Positions 30,783-40,125 are shown, counted from the first letter of the stretch. The stretch is DNA of 64,000 bases from Branchinecta lynchi (GCA_023053575.1 JAKZAP010000016.1:5514046-5578045); one strand, 5' to 3'. Notes: generated by a model not told the origin, from the sequence alone. Numbers and translations are program-made.

Positions 30783-33700
30783 TTAATGTTTATAACCTAA
30801 AGGTAAAGTGTGTATTTTATCACTTGTTACTATCCTTTTATCATCCTTAGGATCTAACGCTTTTTTATTCTGTTCTTCTAGAAACATATTGTGCTTGTAT
30901 GATCTTAAGTTATACTGGGTTATAGAAAGGTTTTCAATATTTCCAAACAGTACATCCTTATAGTTTTGAAGTGTAATTTTATCTTTAACTATATTGGTTT
31001 TTATTCCTTTCAGTTTTTTGCTAGCTTTTGAAGGGTCTTGGTTGTCCTTTAAATAAGCATATACTTTTGATCGTAATCCAACAAACTCTGTCATAACCTG
31101 TCCACCTAATTCATCTTTCATCATTCCTATCACTTTCTTATTTACACTAGGAAACCCATATGGATTATCTTTCGCATAATCAGATGTATCGAACCTCTCA
31201 TTCAAATCTTGTTTGATATCTTGATAAAAATCTTCAGTTCTAATATCATATATGAAAGAATCAGTGTCCATATAACACAAATCAATTTTATCTCCATATT
31301 TAGGCTTCATATAATCATAATGGAATTCATACATCAATAACTTGGATAGTTCTAATACAGCAAAACCGATGTACATTGGTTTGTCTAGTTTTATCTTTTC
31401 CTTCGACATTCTTGCTACTGAAAAGTTTTCACTGAATATTATTTCAGATTTAAAGTTGGGTTTCTTTATTATTTTTTCTCTTGTTGCATCATCCGTTATT
31501 ATTTCCATATCCGCTCGCTTCCTTACGTTTTCCATAGTTTTTCCAAAGCAAGCATTATTCATAAGCTTAAAGAAATCCTTTTCAAAATCATTTGTACCTT
31601 TAGTTCTAAGTGCTGTGTTGTGGTCTATATATCCTTTTAAGTAAGCACTTTCAGTGAATCCTAGTATTCTGTGTACTCTTTTCAATATCAAACCTTTTTG
31701 TAAATAGAATTCTAGATTCCTGTGGTGAACTACATAGTTGGTTTTATCTAATACTGTGGTACATAGCTTACCGTTAAAGTGTTCGGGTGCTAATGGTAAA
31801 TCCTTGTGTAATTCGTGTAGTTCTTTTGGATATTCTAAATCTACTTCATATATAGCACCTACATCTTGTCTCACCGACTTAATCGTAATCACCGACTTGA
31901 TATGAGTTTTTAGATGGTTGTAATACTCGATTGATTCGTATTCATTCCTTTCTTTCAAATCATCCGGTATGGAAATGAATTGGAAATCATTCTCTGGTAA
32001 ATTCTGCGACATCGCCCACCCATATAAATTATTTTTATCCAAATACACTAAATAATTAGATGGTTTATTCTTATTATAATCACTTGTATATTTATTATTT
32101 GCTTTTGCGTATCTTTTTATACATTGGGATACACCACCTCTTATTCCTTTTTCTATAAAGGTATACATGTCTTCCTTTGAGAATAACGGTAAGTCTACTT
32201 TCGAATGTTTTAGGAAAGCATCCCATGTTAGTCCTGGAGCTGAGAAGTAATGAAGTGGATCCAGATCATAATTATGTATACACACATTTCTGAAATTCTC
32301 TACAACATCCGACAATATTAACACATCACTTTTTAGGTATAATTTAGTATAATCAAGTAATGTTTCACAGTTAAATTGTTTCCATATAGATACCGCTCTT
32401 TTATAATCACTTTTGTCAATACCTTTCCCCGTCAACCTAGAATAAAAGCTTTCAATGGATGGTAACTTTGTACAATTCATTTTATCGAAACTATCTACGA
32501 ATTCATAGGGATACACCCCTTTTTTAATTATTTCTTTGAATTCATCGTCATTTTTGAAGCTGTTAGATGTGAATTTGAAATTCTGTCTTAGATGATTACA
32601 AGGTACTTTGCAATCACATGTTGCTAAATTTGCTGATAGTTTGTCTAAAGATGAAGCCATAAATCTAATTGAATCTATAAACCGCATCTCATATTTTATT
32701 TCCGTATCCGCTTTTGTAATAATTATTGATTTTGAGAATGAGATGAAACTTTCTGCACTTTCAAAAATTCCGTTATCAGGTATCAATTCTCTAACAAATA
32801 AATGAGAATCATATTTTGATAAATTATGCATTACTACCGGGATATGCCTAGGAATCCTGTATTTCATATTACATTCAGCATGAGCAAATCCCCTATCTTC
32901 TCCTGTCATGTGGTCGTGATCAAAGTGAGGATTTTCAGTAATTTCAGTTGTACAGATGTGACAAGTCTTATTCATTAGATTTTTCCATTTTTCGGTAATT
33001 TCTCCATTGGTATAAGTATGGTTTCTTTGTCTGCTTTCATATTTGTTTGCAATTTCTGTGGATACTTTTGTAACGGTTTTAACAAAATGTTCTGCAGCGT
33101 CTTCACCGAAATAGTCATAGTATTTGTTCTGGTTTGTATCAAAGGAACAGCATACCTGAAACCCGTAAGCAAATGGTTTCTGTTTGGCCACTTTTATTGT
33201 TTTCTTCCCGTTTACCTGATTGTATTCTTCGTTATAAGACTCAAAGTCTGCTATTATGCAATAAGGTACTTTCATTTGTTTTGCAATATTTTTATATTGT
33301 ATACTTGAACCTTCAGGAGGCATTATGATATCAGGATCTTCGCAATTATTTTTACTTTCATGTTTTTCAAAGCATTCTTCCTTCTTAAAATGCCTTCCGC
33401 AATAAGTGCAGAGGTATGTCTTTGTTTTCTTTTTAGATATTTGGGGACCAACTAATCTGCTCAGATCCTTTACCAGTACATAATGATTATCGAAATATAA
33501 TAAATTAAAAACATGTTTAGCTGTTTTGCCATTGATTGTACTTTTTAGTATATGACTTCTGATTATTTTCTCTTTATCAATTTGAAATAAACAAATTTTA
33601 ATGTTGTATCTATTTTCAAATTTGTGTATATCTTTAGTATCCATTGGGAAGTTGGTAACCCCTTCGAAATCAAATTCGTTCTCATATTGTTTATATTTCG

Positions 33701-34859
33701 AAATTCTTTCCGGATGATCCTTAGCTGGATGTAGATTTGCTAAGATAGACCAAAGGAAACATTTCTGGTCGTTATTTTCAATATTCAAGCAAGCTCTTTT
33801 ATTTCTTACGAAATCTGGCAGTATTTTAAACGTTCCTCCCATGTAAGATTCTATTCGCGTCATCCTATAATCAATTCCTTCATACCGACTAAATTGTAGC
33901 CCAGATCGAGGGGTATTACTTAAAGAACTAAGTCTCTTGTTATTATCATTCAAATGATTATGAGTAAGAATGCTATTTTTATTTAAAATCCAAGAAGTAC
34001 TGTTGTAATACACTACTACTTCTTCATCATTCTCCTGTCGATGGAAAATAACACGAGTTACAAACTGAACTCTATACTGATAAAGTTCATTCATTCTTCG
34101 TCTCAAATCTGCGAAAACAAAAGCAATAAGAGTATGTTCATCTCTTCCATTGCTTTCAACTGATACGTTTACAGTGAATATATTCTCACTTTCGCTAGAG
34201 ATAGTAGGTTGTTCTTCTTCTTCAGTTCTAAATAAATGATCAGGAATTAATTTTTCTACTTGGATTTTTTTCTTATTTATGAAGAGAGTTGATAAACCAA
34301 TTGGTTTCTGTCTACTGTTATCACGTCTTTCTGTTTGATCTCTTATGATATCTCTATTTTTCTGTACGGAATCTTTATGTTTGGTAATAATATTATTATA
34401 GTATTCTTCAACCTTTTGTATGACTTCTTCTCGGTTTCCGCGAGTTGATAGGTTCTTGTTTTTCAGAAATTTCTTTAATCCGCTTGTCCCTTTTTCTTTG
34501 TTATCATTGTATTCTTGTTTTAGTTTTGTAATGGTGATATTATTTTCTTTTATCTCATCTTCCAGAATGGTTCGTAATCTCGGTTCTGGTTTGTAGTCGG
34601 ATGGTCTGTTCTTATTATGAGTTCTTTCGTTTCTGCGTTCAATTTTAATTTTATCTTCAGCTATCAAAATATACTTATTAAGATGGTTTATTATATTATT
34701 TGTTATTTCATGTTTCTTAGCTCCATTTGTTTTGATTTTATTAATTTTCGCATAAGTCCGCAGTTCATTATATGTATATAGCGATAATCTTTGTATAACC
34801 GCTTTGTTGTTTGATATAACCTTTTTACAAAGCTGAATAACCTCTGCAGTATTCATCAT
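30783..34859 (-). CDS. POLB: Protein-primed DNA polymerase B with N-terminal extensions
   Basis: 1358 residues; replicates the linear element from its ends. Exonuclease motifs: DFE (IADFESYNE, ~535), NLSKYDSH (~685) and YLKSDVLILSD (~840). Polymerase motif A is DKNNLYGWAM (~940), motif B is KLMNNACFGKTMENV (~1098-1112), motif C is YMDTDSF (~1193). N-terminal to this lie SAP-like helices (~10-55 and ~115-145), a papain/OTU-like block with KCFLWSI (~366) and NHYVLVKDL (~458), and a C2H2 finger CTYCGRHF...H...C (~482-505). A CxxC/HDHxTGxxRGxxHxxCN zinc/HNH-like insert (~630-662) lies within the exonuclease part. The start is TTAAATG. Size and motifs fit an intact Polinton polymerase. Confidence 0.96.
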   Translation of the reverse strand: MMNTAEVIQLCKKVISNNKAVIQRLSLYTYNELRTYAKINKIKTNGAKKHEITNNIINHLNKYILIAEDKIKIERRNERTHNKNRPSDYKPEPRLRTILEDEIKENNITITKLKQEYNDNKEKGTSGLKKFLKNKNLSTRGNREEVIQKVEEYYNNIITKHKDSVQKNRDIIRDQTERRDNSRQKPIGLSTLFINKKKIQVEKLIPDHLFRTEEEEQPTISSESENIFTVNVSVESNGRDEHTLIAFVFADLRRRMNELYQYRVQFVTRVIFHRQENDEEVVVYYNSTSWILNKNSILTHNHLNDNNKRLSSLSNTPRSGLQFSRYEGIDYRMTRIESYMGGTFKILPDFVRNKRACLNIENNDQKCFLWSILANLHPAKDHPERISKYKQYENEFDFEGVTNFPMDTKDIHKFENRYNIKICLFQIDKEKIIRSHILKSTINGKTAKHVFNLLYFDNHYVLVKDLSRLVGPQISKKKTKTYLCTYCGRHFKKEECFEKHESKNNCEDPDIIMPPEGSSIQYKNIAKQMKVPYCIIADFESYNEEYNQVNGKKTIKVAKQKPFAYGFQVCCSFDTNQNKYYDYFGEDAAEHFVKTVTKVSTEIANKYESRQRNHTYTNGEITEKWKNLMNKTCHICTTEITENPHFDHDHMTGEDRGFAHAECNMKYRIPRHIPVVMHNLSKYDSHLFVRELIPDNGIFESAESFISFSKSIIITKADTEIKYEMRFIDSIRFMASSLDKLSANLATCDCKVPCNHLRQNFKFTSNSFKNDDEFKEIIKKGVYPYEFVDSFDKMNCTKLPSIESFYSRLTGKGIDKSDYKRAVSIWKQFNCETLLDYTKLYLKSDVLILSDVVENFRNVCIHNYDLDPLHYFSAPGLTWDAFLKHSKVDLPLFSKEDMYTFIEKGIRGGVSQCIKRYAKANNKYTSDYNKNKPSNYLVYLDKNNLYGWAMSQNLPENDFQFISIPDDLKERNEYESIEYYNHLKTHIKSVITIKSVRQDVGAIYEVDLEYPKELHELHKDLPLAPEHFNGKLCTTVLDKTNYVVHHRNLEFYLQKGLILKRVHRILGFTESAYLKGYIDHNTALRTKGTNDFEKDFFKLMNNACFGKTMENVRKRADMEIITDDATREKIIKKPNFKSEIIFSENFSVARMSKEKIKLDKPMYIGFAVLELSKLLMYEFHYDYMKPKYGDKIDLCYMDTDSFIYDIRTEDFYQDIKQDLNERFDTSDYAKDNPYGFPSVNKKVIGMMKDELGGQVMTEFVGLRSKVYAYLKDNQDPSKASKKLKGIKTNIVKDKITLQNYKDVLFGNIENLSITQYNLRSYKHNMFLEEQNKKALDPKDDKRIVTSDKIHTLPLGYKH

Positions 34860-34861
34860 TT

Positions 34862-35226
34862 AATAGGGGAACATTTTTATTAATAAATTTCTCCCGTCTG
34901 AGTTTTGTCAGCCGTAAAGAAAAGCACTGGTTTCAGTATGCGTTTCACAGAGCAAGCGCTGTCTATATTGTCTCCGATCAGTCAAGAAAGTTTCAGTAGA
35001 GTTCCGTAGATAGCAGATGTGTTTTGTGTTTCACGGAGTCAAGAAAGTTTCAGTAGAGTTCCGTAGATAGCAGATGTGTTTTGTGTTTCACGGAGGAAGC
35101 GCTATCTAGATTCTCTCCGATCAGTCAAGAAAGATTCCATACAGTTTAGCAGGTGGCGGATGTGTTCCGAATCGCGAACCTTTCATTCAATCAAATAATT
35201 TCTGAAACAATTTTATTACATAATAA
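34862..35226. promoter_or_regulatory. Divergent intergenic region with direct repeats
   Basis: Separates the leftward polymerase from the rightward 2-TM gene. Two perfect 57-bp direct repeats (34981-35037 and 35038-35094, starting GTCAAGAAAGTTTCAGTAGA) lie inside a looser repeat whose flanks (AAGCGCT(A/G)TCTA...CTCTCCGATCA) occur at about 34955 and 35097. A third, diverged copy starts near 35125. GC content is higher than in the genes. Likely control region for both transcription units; an origin function is possible but not shown. Confidence 0.75.
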
Positions 35227-35646
35227 ATGGAAGAATTAGAAAAGAAAATGTATGTTTACCGTCGCAGTTACAAGTACTACAATCGTATAAGTAATAGCTT
35301 ACTTGTATCCAAATTCCTCTTTTCGGCAGCAGGAATGTCTGCGTTTCTAGTGCTACCTTTAGCTTCTTTAAGTTTGGGTGCTGTTATCATCGAAATAATT
35401 GAAAAGCAGTTAAGCATTGCTGATAGAAAAGCAGAATTTAGGACTATTTATGATTTTTATACTGAGTTGTTGTCAATGCTAAAATGCGGACAGTTAACAA
35501 TTGAGGAGGTAATTCAGAGAGAAACAGAGATGCGTAAAACCTTTCGATTTTTTCCTCGCGAAAAATACATGAAACAAGTCCGTCTGAATGGCTATAAATA
35601 TTGTAATAAATCTATAAAAATTCAAGAGAAATTACCAAACATATAG
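35227..35646 (+). CDS. Predicted two-pass membrane protein
   Basis: 139 residues, the only single-copy gene on the plus strand of the element. A basic aromatic N terminus (YVYRRSYKYYNRI) precedes two hydrophobic stretches separated by a short turn (LLVSKFLFSAAGMSAFLVLPLA at ~25-46 and SLGAVIIEIIEKQL at ~49-62). A charged helical C-terminal tail of about 75 residues follows. This layout recalls small membrane proteins I associate with invertebrate Polintons and, loosely, 2-TM effector proteins; no function can be assigned. It starts at CATAATAAATGG, diverging from the polymerase across the repeat-containing intergenic region. A role in egress, entry or host-cell membranes is conjecture. Confidence 0.65.
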   Translation: MEELEKKMYVYRRSYKYYNRISNSLLVSKFLFSAAGMSAFLVLPLASLSLGAVIIEIIEKQLSIADRKAEFRTIYDFYTELLSMLKCGQLTIEEVIQRETEMRKTFRFFPREKYMKQVRLNGYKYCNKSIKIQEKLPNI

Positions 35647-35689
35647 TCTATTGCTATACTGAATATTGTTTCCTAACTGTCAAACAGAT

Positions 35690-36060
35690 CTTTATTTCAT
35701 ACGCGCATTAATGAGCTGCGTCATTCAAAGGTCTCGCCGCCAATTTGGGATGTAATTACAGTCTCCGGCGTGACTAACACAATCTCATCTTAGCTCGGAA
35801 ACTTGTGCGAATTGAACAAGGACCCTTGGTGTAGTGGCTCAACGCTCGGCCGAACGTTGACTCATCACCATTCAGACCTTCGAATCCCACTGACCGCAGT
35901 TTCTGTTTGTCGATAGTGGGATGGTAATAAAAACTTGCGGGTTCCCCGTTCAGGGCCCCCCAGACTAAGGCCACATCACCACAAACACTACACCAATCGG
36001 GGTGTACCAACATCACACCTCTTAATTTTCAAAGTCTGGGGGTGTGGGGTTTTGCAAAAA
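35690..36060 (+). mobile_element. tRNA-derived SINE-like insert
   Basis: A GC-rich island inside the AT-rich element. A-box TGGTGTAGTGG at 35827-35837 and a B-box-like CCTTCGAATCC at 35877-35887 are at tRNA spacing. A non-tRNA body follows, with CCCCCCAGACT...AAAGTCTGGGGG forming an inverted pair (about 35957-36045). The tRNA-related part does not fold into a full cloverleaf. Borders and target duplication are not resolved. Confidence 0.5.
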
Positions 36061-36185
36061 TATTTTATAAAGTTCAAAATCGGTAATCATCATATCATCA
36101 TGCAAACTCAGTACTGCGTTTGTATCTATCGCATTTATATGATAAACGTGGTTGGTTTCTATTACCAGATGTTTCAAAGCGATTG

Positions 36186-36771
36186 GGATTTTTATTTAAT
36201 AAAATCATCCCCTAATAAATGGAGTCCACAAAGGAAGTCTTGAATACAATCAGAATGAATAAATACAATGAGACAATCAGGAAAGAAGAACTAGTTCTTG
36301 GATTGAAATATACTATTGTTAAAATGAGAATTGCTAAGACAAAATATGGTGATAAGTTGGTTGTAGTTATTAATCATAATGACAAACCCTGTGATTTGTT
36401 TATAACTCAGAAATATAATGCCATTGCTAACGAATTACTTTTAAAGAAAAATCTGGTTTTGCAGCCTATTGTACGCGAAAACAAGAACAAAGAAACATAT
36501 GTGGATTTAGAACTGTTTACTCAGTAATATTTGAATAAAAAATGAAAAATGTAAAAAAAAAAGAAGTAGTAGTATATTGTAGTATTTTATATGTAGTAAA
36601 GGGTAATATTCTCATTTCTTGTATCCTTTATTTTGGAAGTAAGAAAATAAAAATGTTCTTAAAAAGGGGGATAATTTGGTAAAAAGGATGTTAAAATTTA
36701 AGAAATTGATGTTAAAATGGGGTTTTGAAATTGGGGGGAGGGTGGAGTGGGAGCCGGTATTATATACTACT
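36186..36771. repeat. Polinton terminal inverted repeat, right (586 bp)
   Basis: Inverted copy of 23246-23831 with equal length and no difference noticed. Contains the second copy of the 102-residue gene. Confidence 0.92.
36219..36527 (+). CDS. TIR-encoded small Polinton protein, right copy
   Basis: Same 102-residue product, residue for residue, as the gene at 23490-23798, and the same upstream CCCCTAATAAATGG. It points outward toward the right end. Because both copies sit wholly inside the TIR, dosage is doubled and each copy is near a DNA end, where replication begins in protein-primed systems. Function unknown; see the left copy for motif notes. Confidence 0.75.
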   Translation: MESTKEVLNTIRMNKYNETIRKEELVLGLKYTIVKMRIAKTKYGDKLVVVINHNDKPCDLFITQKYNAIANELLLKKNLVLQPIVRENKNKETYVDLELFTQ

Positions 36772-36777
36772 CGCGTG
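36772..36777. other. Polinton target-site duplication, right
   Basis: CGCGTG directly after the terminal ACTACT. Removing the element and one copy restores a continuous family-2 repeat (GAATGAAACTTGACGCGTGG then AAAGA; compare 53104). Confidence 0.93.
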
Positions 36778-37930
36778 GAAAGAGATGTCGTCTCATATAT
36801 TACATTTACAAGTCCTAATCGGATACTTGTGGGGAGGGGGGGGGGGGGGGACCGGAAATCTCGTGAAAGACTTAGAGTCGAGGGATTGGGGTGGGTGGGA
36901 AGAACAAGCATCAGCCGTAGATACGTGATTGACAAAACCTGATCTTATGGGCAGTGGGAGGGAGTTTCTCGGAGCTCCGGTGATCGCCAGTTCTGATTTT
37001 TCCAGATATACTCAGGACGACGTAATGGTGACTTAAGGACCCGACATAATGCCCTAGGAAAACTTGTGTTCCTGGATCCGACCACCTTTGGGGAGTTGAG
37101 GAAAGGGGAATTCGGAAATCACTGGCTTCCGTAAATTACGAACGGGTGGTTCGATTCGAGTGAAACTTTATAGGTGATAAGAACTGATGACCTAGACAGA
37201 CACAAGATGCGTCCGAACCACATGCTGCCGCGGCTGGGAAGGTTGGAGGGGGGGAGGGTCCGAAGTCTTTTTGACATGCACGAAAACCAAATGGATAGAC
37301 AGAATGGGATGCAAGTTGGACAGTATTGAGCTTATGCGGCCTTGATTTGTTATTTGGCTCCTGGATCGGATCCAGCCATGGTGAAGCGGAAATCTCAAAT
37401 TTACAGATAAGCTTTGCTAAGATTCCAGTTAAACTTGATGGACGGGAATATGAGGTCTCAGAGATGCGATATTTAAGTTTCCTAGTCGCATTCAGCCACA
37501 GTGGGGGGAGTTGGAAGGGGAGTCCCGGAAATGTTGTGGCTCGCATAGGGGTCAAACAAGTCGGGCGATTTGAATGAGACTTGGAATGTAGAGAGACCAC
37601 ATGCCCTAGATGACATATTTTAGGGTTCAAACCAGATGAGATCACGGTTGGAGAGGAGGGGAGATTTACCGGAAGTTCCCCCAAAACGCACAGATTTTAG
37701 TGAAACTTTATAGGTTGTAAGAGAAAATGAACCAGATTCGGCCGCGGTAGGAGGAGTTGTAGGGGGGGGGGTACCGAAAATCGTGTGGCATGTCTGGGGA
37801 CCAAACGAACGGATCTACTGGGTCCAAACTTGGAAGGTACAAAAGTCGTTGTCATATGATCCGAGGCGATGCCGGAAATGCTCAGATTTGAGTGGAACTA
37901 GATATTCTATTTTTCGGTTCGAACAGCGTT
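36778..37930. repeat. G-tract repeat family 2, right part of the block split by the Polinton
   Basis: Continues the units interrupted at 23245 (GGTGGGAAGAACAAGCATCA, TTCCGGTGATCG-like, GGGGAGTTGGA). The open frame 37136-37684 on the minus strand is a read-through of these units and not a gene. Confidence 0.7.
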
Positions 37931-38074
37931 TTTGAATGGCCGGGTATTTTGTGAGTGTCAGCTGTCGAAGGAAAAGGATCGGCGCACAGTCCTACTCACA
38001 TCATATGGTACTGGTATCTTATGTGTATCTAGTGCAGTAACAGCCAGAAAAATAAGGTACATTCTTTCTTTCAG

Positions 38075-38337
38075 CTGTCAATGACCCATCCAAGCCACCT
38101 CCCAAGAACGCCCCTCCGAAGATTGCAGCCCTTGGCCCAGCAGAAGCCCCATCACCAGCCCCAGTACCAGCCCCAGCACCAGCCGTAGAGTCAGTGGTAG
38201 TGGAAGCGGACGACACGGTTCAAGTCGGAGAAGTTCCTCAGGTGGTTGAACCTGTAGCTATACCCCTTCCAGATCTCGTTAAAACGCCAATTGTCGTTGA
38301 CCTTGGCAGCAGCGGAGGCAGTAGCTCTTCATCAAGC
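38075..38337 (+). CDS. Host gene, internal exon 3 (Pro/Ala then acidic)
   Basis: Acceptor CATTCTTTCTTTCAG, donor AAGC|GTGAGT. The first two bases complete the codon begun at the end of exon 17384-17518 (giving Ala). The 263-nt exon ends in phase 0. It encodes a Pro/Lys stretch (NDPSKPPPKNAPPK), a Pro/Ala spacer (SPAPVPAPAPAV), an acidic/valine-rich segment (VVVEADDTVQVGEVPQVVEP) and the start of a Ser/Gly run (GSSGGSSSSSS). Low-complexity and probably disordered; no domain recognised. It lies 1.3 kb beyond the right end of the Polinton. Confidence 0.7.
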
Positions 38338-38497
38338 GTGAGTTTAGCTTTCTTTCTGGGGGGTCGTCTGCTTGGAATTTCGTCTCCTTTTGAATTACCC
38401 TGCGTTTCGATGTCCCACCCTAAAAGCTGACACATGTCAAGGCACTATTCTTACTATAGAAAGGATCTATCACAACGAAACGGCTTAAGAATATCGT

Positions 38498-39372
38498 TTT
38501 TGGGATCCCAAAACGTAAGTGGAGGGATACCTATGACTTCGTAAAAGTTGTTCGTCTGTCAGCACGATAACGCTCGAAGGGAATGAGGCATTTAGTGAAA
38601 TTTGGTGTGAGGACTGTTTAGGTCAAGGGAGAGGTGAAGTTCGTAGATGGGCTCTGTAGCTCAACTTTCATGGGTGGGGGAGGGCGTACAAATCAAGGGG
38701 CAAACAATTTTTTTTTAACAAATAATGAGATAGTCGATTTAGAGGTAAGAAGAAATGCTGAACACGGATATGAAAGCCATTTTCTTGCCGGACAAGTAGT
38801 TCGCCTGGAATCCTGCCGTTCCAGTTTGTTAAAAGTCAAAGTTTTATTTAAAGTTGATTAGGTGTTAGATTTAGGGGTAAGAAGACATGCTGAACACTTA
38901 TATGAAAATCATTTTCTCGTCGGACAAGTTGTTCGTGCGGAATCTGGCCGAAACTGGAAAATTTTTTAAAACTAAAGTTTTATCTGATGTTGATTAGATG
39001 GTCGATTTAGAGGTAAGGCGATACGCTAAATTCGTTTTTGAGCTTTAGTTTTTGCAAGACAAGTCTTTTGCCCAGAATCCAGTAGAAAACGTAGATTTGG
39101 CACAAGTAAGGCAGGAAGATTTGATCAATTTCGTCAGAATAGATATGACGTAGACTATAGCCGAGGGGTAAATAAACACATGTTGAATCCATATCTGAAC
39201 TTGCTTATCTCGGATGATTAGTCATTGGCCTTCTTTTGTTTCTAAATCTTAATAGTAAAAATGTTCAAGGAGTCTGGCGAAGACCGTATATCTGCAAGAC
39301 CCATTCGGACCCATTTGTCTGGAGCAAATATTAAATTTTTGGGATCACATTGAAACCTTTGGTCTTGTTCGA
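38498..39372. repeat. GGGATCCC-family element, copy 5 (reverse orientation)
   Basis: Opens TTTTTGGGATCCCAAAACG and closes ATTTTTGGGATCACATTG, AAACCTTTGGTCTTGTTC, with four degenerate 137-bp units. Confidence 0.75.
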
Positions 39373-39565
39373 AAATACCATTACTTGCCATGTGAAATAG
39401 CGATTTTCGTGGTAGCGCTTGTCGCCTCTATCCAGCCTTCCCATTCTCCAACGCGGCGGCTACACGCAAAATATTTGAAAACTGATCGCGGCGTGGTTAA
39501 CAAGACCAAAGGTTTAGATGGGTTCCCATAAATTTAATATTTGATTCAGACATCTACGTCGTGTA

Positions 39566-39748
39566 CAAGGCCGTATCCAGGGGGGGTTAGGGGGTTGACG
39601 CCCCCCACGAAACATACAAAAATACTAATTTTTATAGGCTTTTCCCTCTGATCTGTGTCTTTTTTTTACTTTTTTTGTGCGACCCGCAGGCACCCCCCCC
39701 CCCCCCCCGAAGGCACCCCCCTGGAATAAATTCCTGGATACGGGCCTG
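39566..39748. mobile_element. hAT-like MITE with 8-bp target duplication
   Basis: Ends CAAGGCCGTATCCAGG and, in complement, CAGGCCCGTATCCAGG (14 of 16 identical). Flanked by a perfect GTCGTGTA duplication (39558-39565 and 39749-39756). 183 bp with a C-tract; no coding capacity. hAT elements typically make 8-bp duplications and have CA-starting ends. Confidence 0.85.
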
Positions 39749-39825
39749 GTCGTGTAGATATCCGGTCTTCGCCAAGCTTCTTGAATATTTTACTATCAAA
39801 ATTTAGGAACAGATTAAGGCAAACC

Positions 39826-40125
39826 CGATGAAAAATTTATCTCAGAATAGTACTATGAAGTAGTACGAAAAAGTTGCATGCAGTACTAACGATGCTACTA
39901 CATGCTTCTACTTCAAGGCTACCGTGTTAATGCATACTACTATATGCTACTATTAGCAAGACTGGGTGCTACTATGGCAAGACAGGATGCTACTGGATAC
40001 TACTACAAAAGATTGGACCAGTCTAAGGCACATTAAGTGAAAGTATTCTTTGCTATTACATAGTATTACATGCAACGTTTTCGTACTGCTACCATACTAC
40101 TACGCAGGCTACAAATTTTTCATCG
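39826..40125. mobile_element. Foldback element with CGATGAAAAATTT ends
   Basis: Ends CGATGAAAAATTT and AAATTTTTCATCG are perfect inverted repeats of 13 bp. Weaker pairing continues inward (AGTACTATGAAGTAG... against ...TACCATACTACTACG). The interior is rich in TACTAC words. It interrupts the GGGATCCC-family segment. Confidence 0.65.

Larger units (their letters stand above)
23246..36771 (-). mobile_element. Complete Polinton/Maverick element
   Basis: The 13,526-bp element starts AGTAGTATATAATACC and ends with the complement GGTATTATATACTACT. It is flanked on both sides by the perfect 6-bp duplication CGCGTG (23240-23245 and 36772-36777). AG...CT termini, 6-bp duplications and TIRs of hundreds of bp are hallmarks of Polintons. 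Gene content fits: protein-primed PolB, integrase, packaging ATPase, adenain protease, double-jelly-roll capsid and penton-like protein. All long frames are open, and the TIRs look identical, so insertion was recent or the ends are homogenised. Genes run leftward except the rightmost two. It is much more AT-rich than its flanks, apart from a SINE-like insert near 35700-36060. Confidence 0.96.

Noticed and set aside
35774..36016. 80-codon minus-strand frame at the right end of the Polinton
   Set aside because: Antisense read of the GC-rich SINE-like insert; lacks the TAAATG signal of the element's genes.
37136..37684. 182-codon open frame on the minus strand
   Set aside because: Entirely inside family-2 repeat units; reads the same repeated words as other frames in these blocks.
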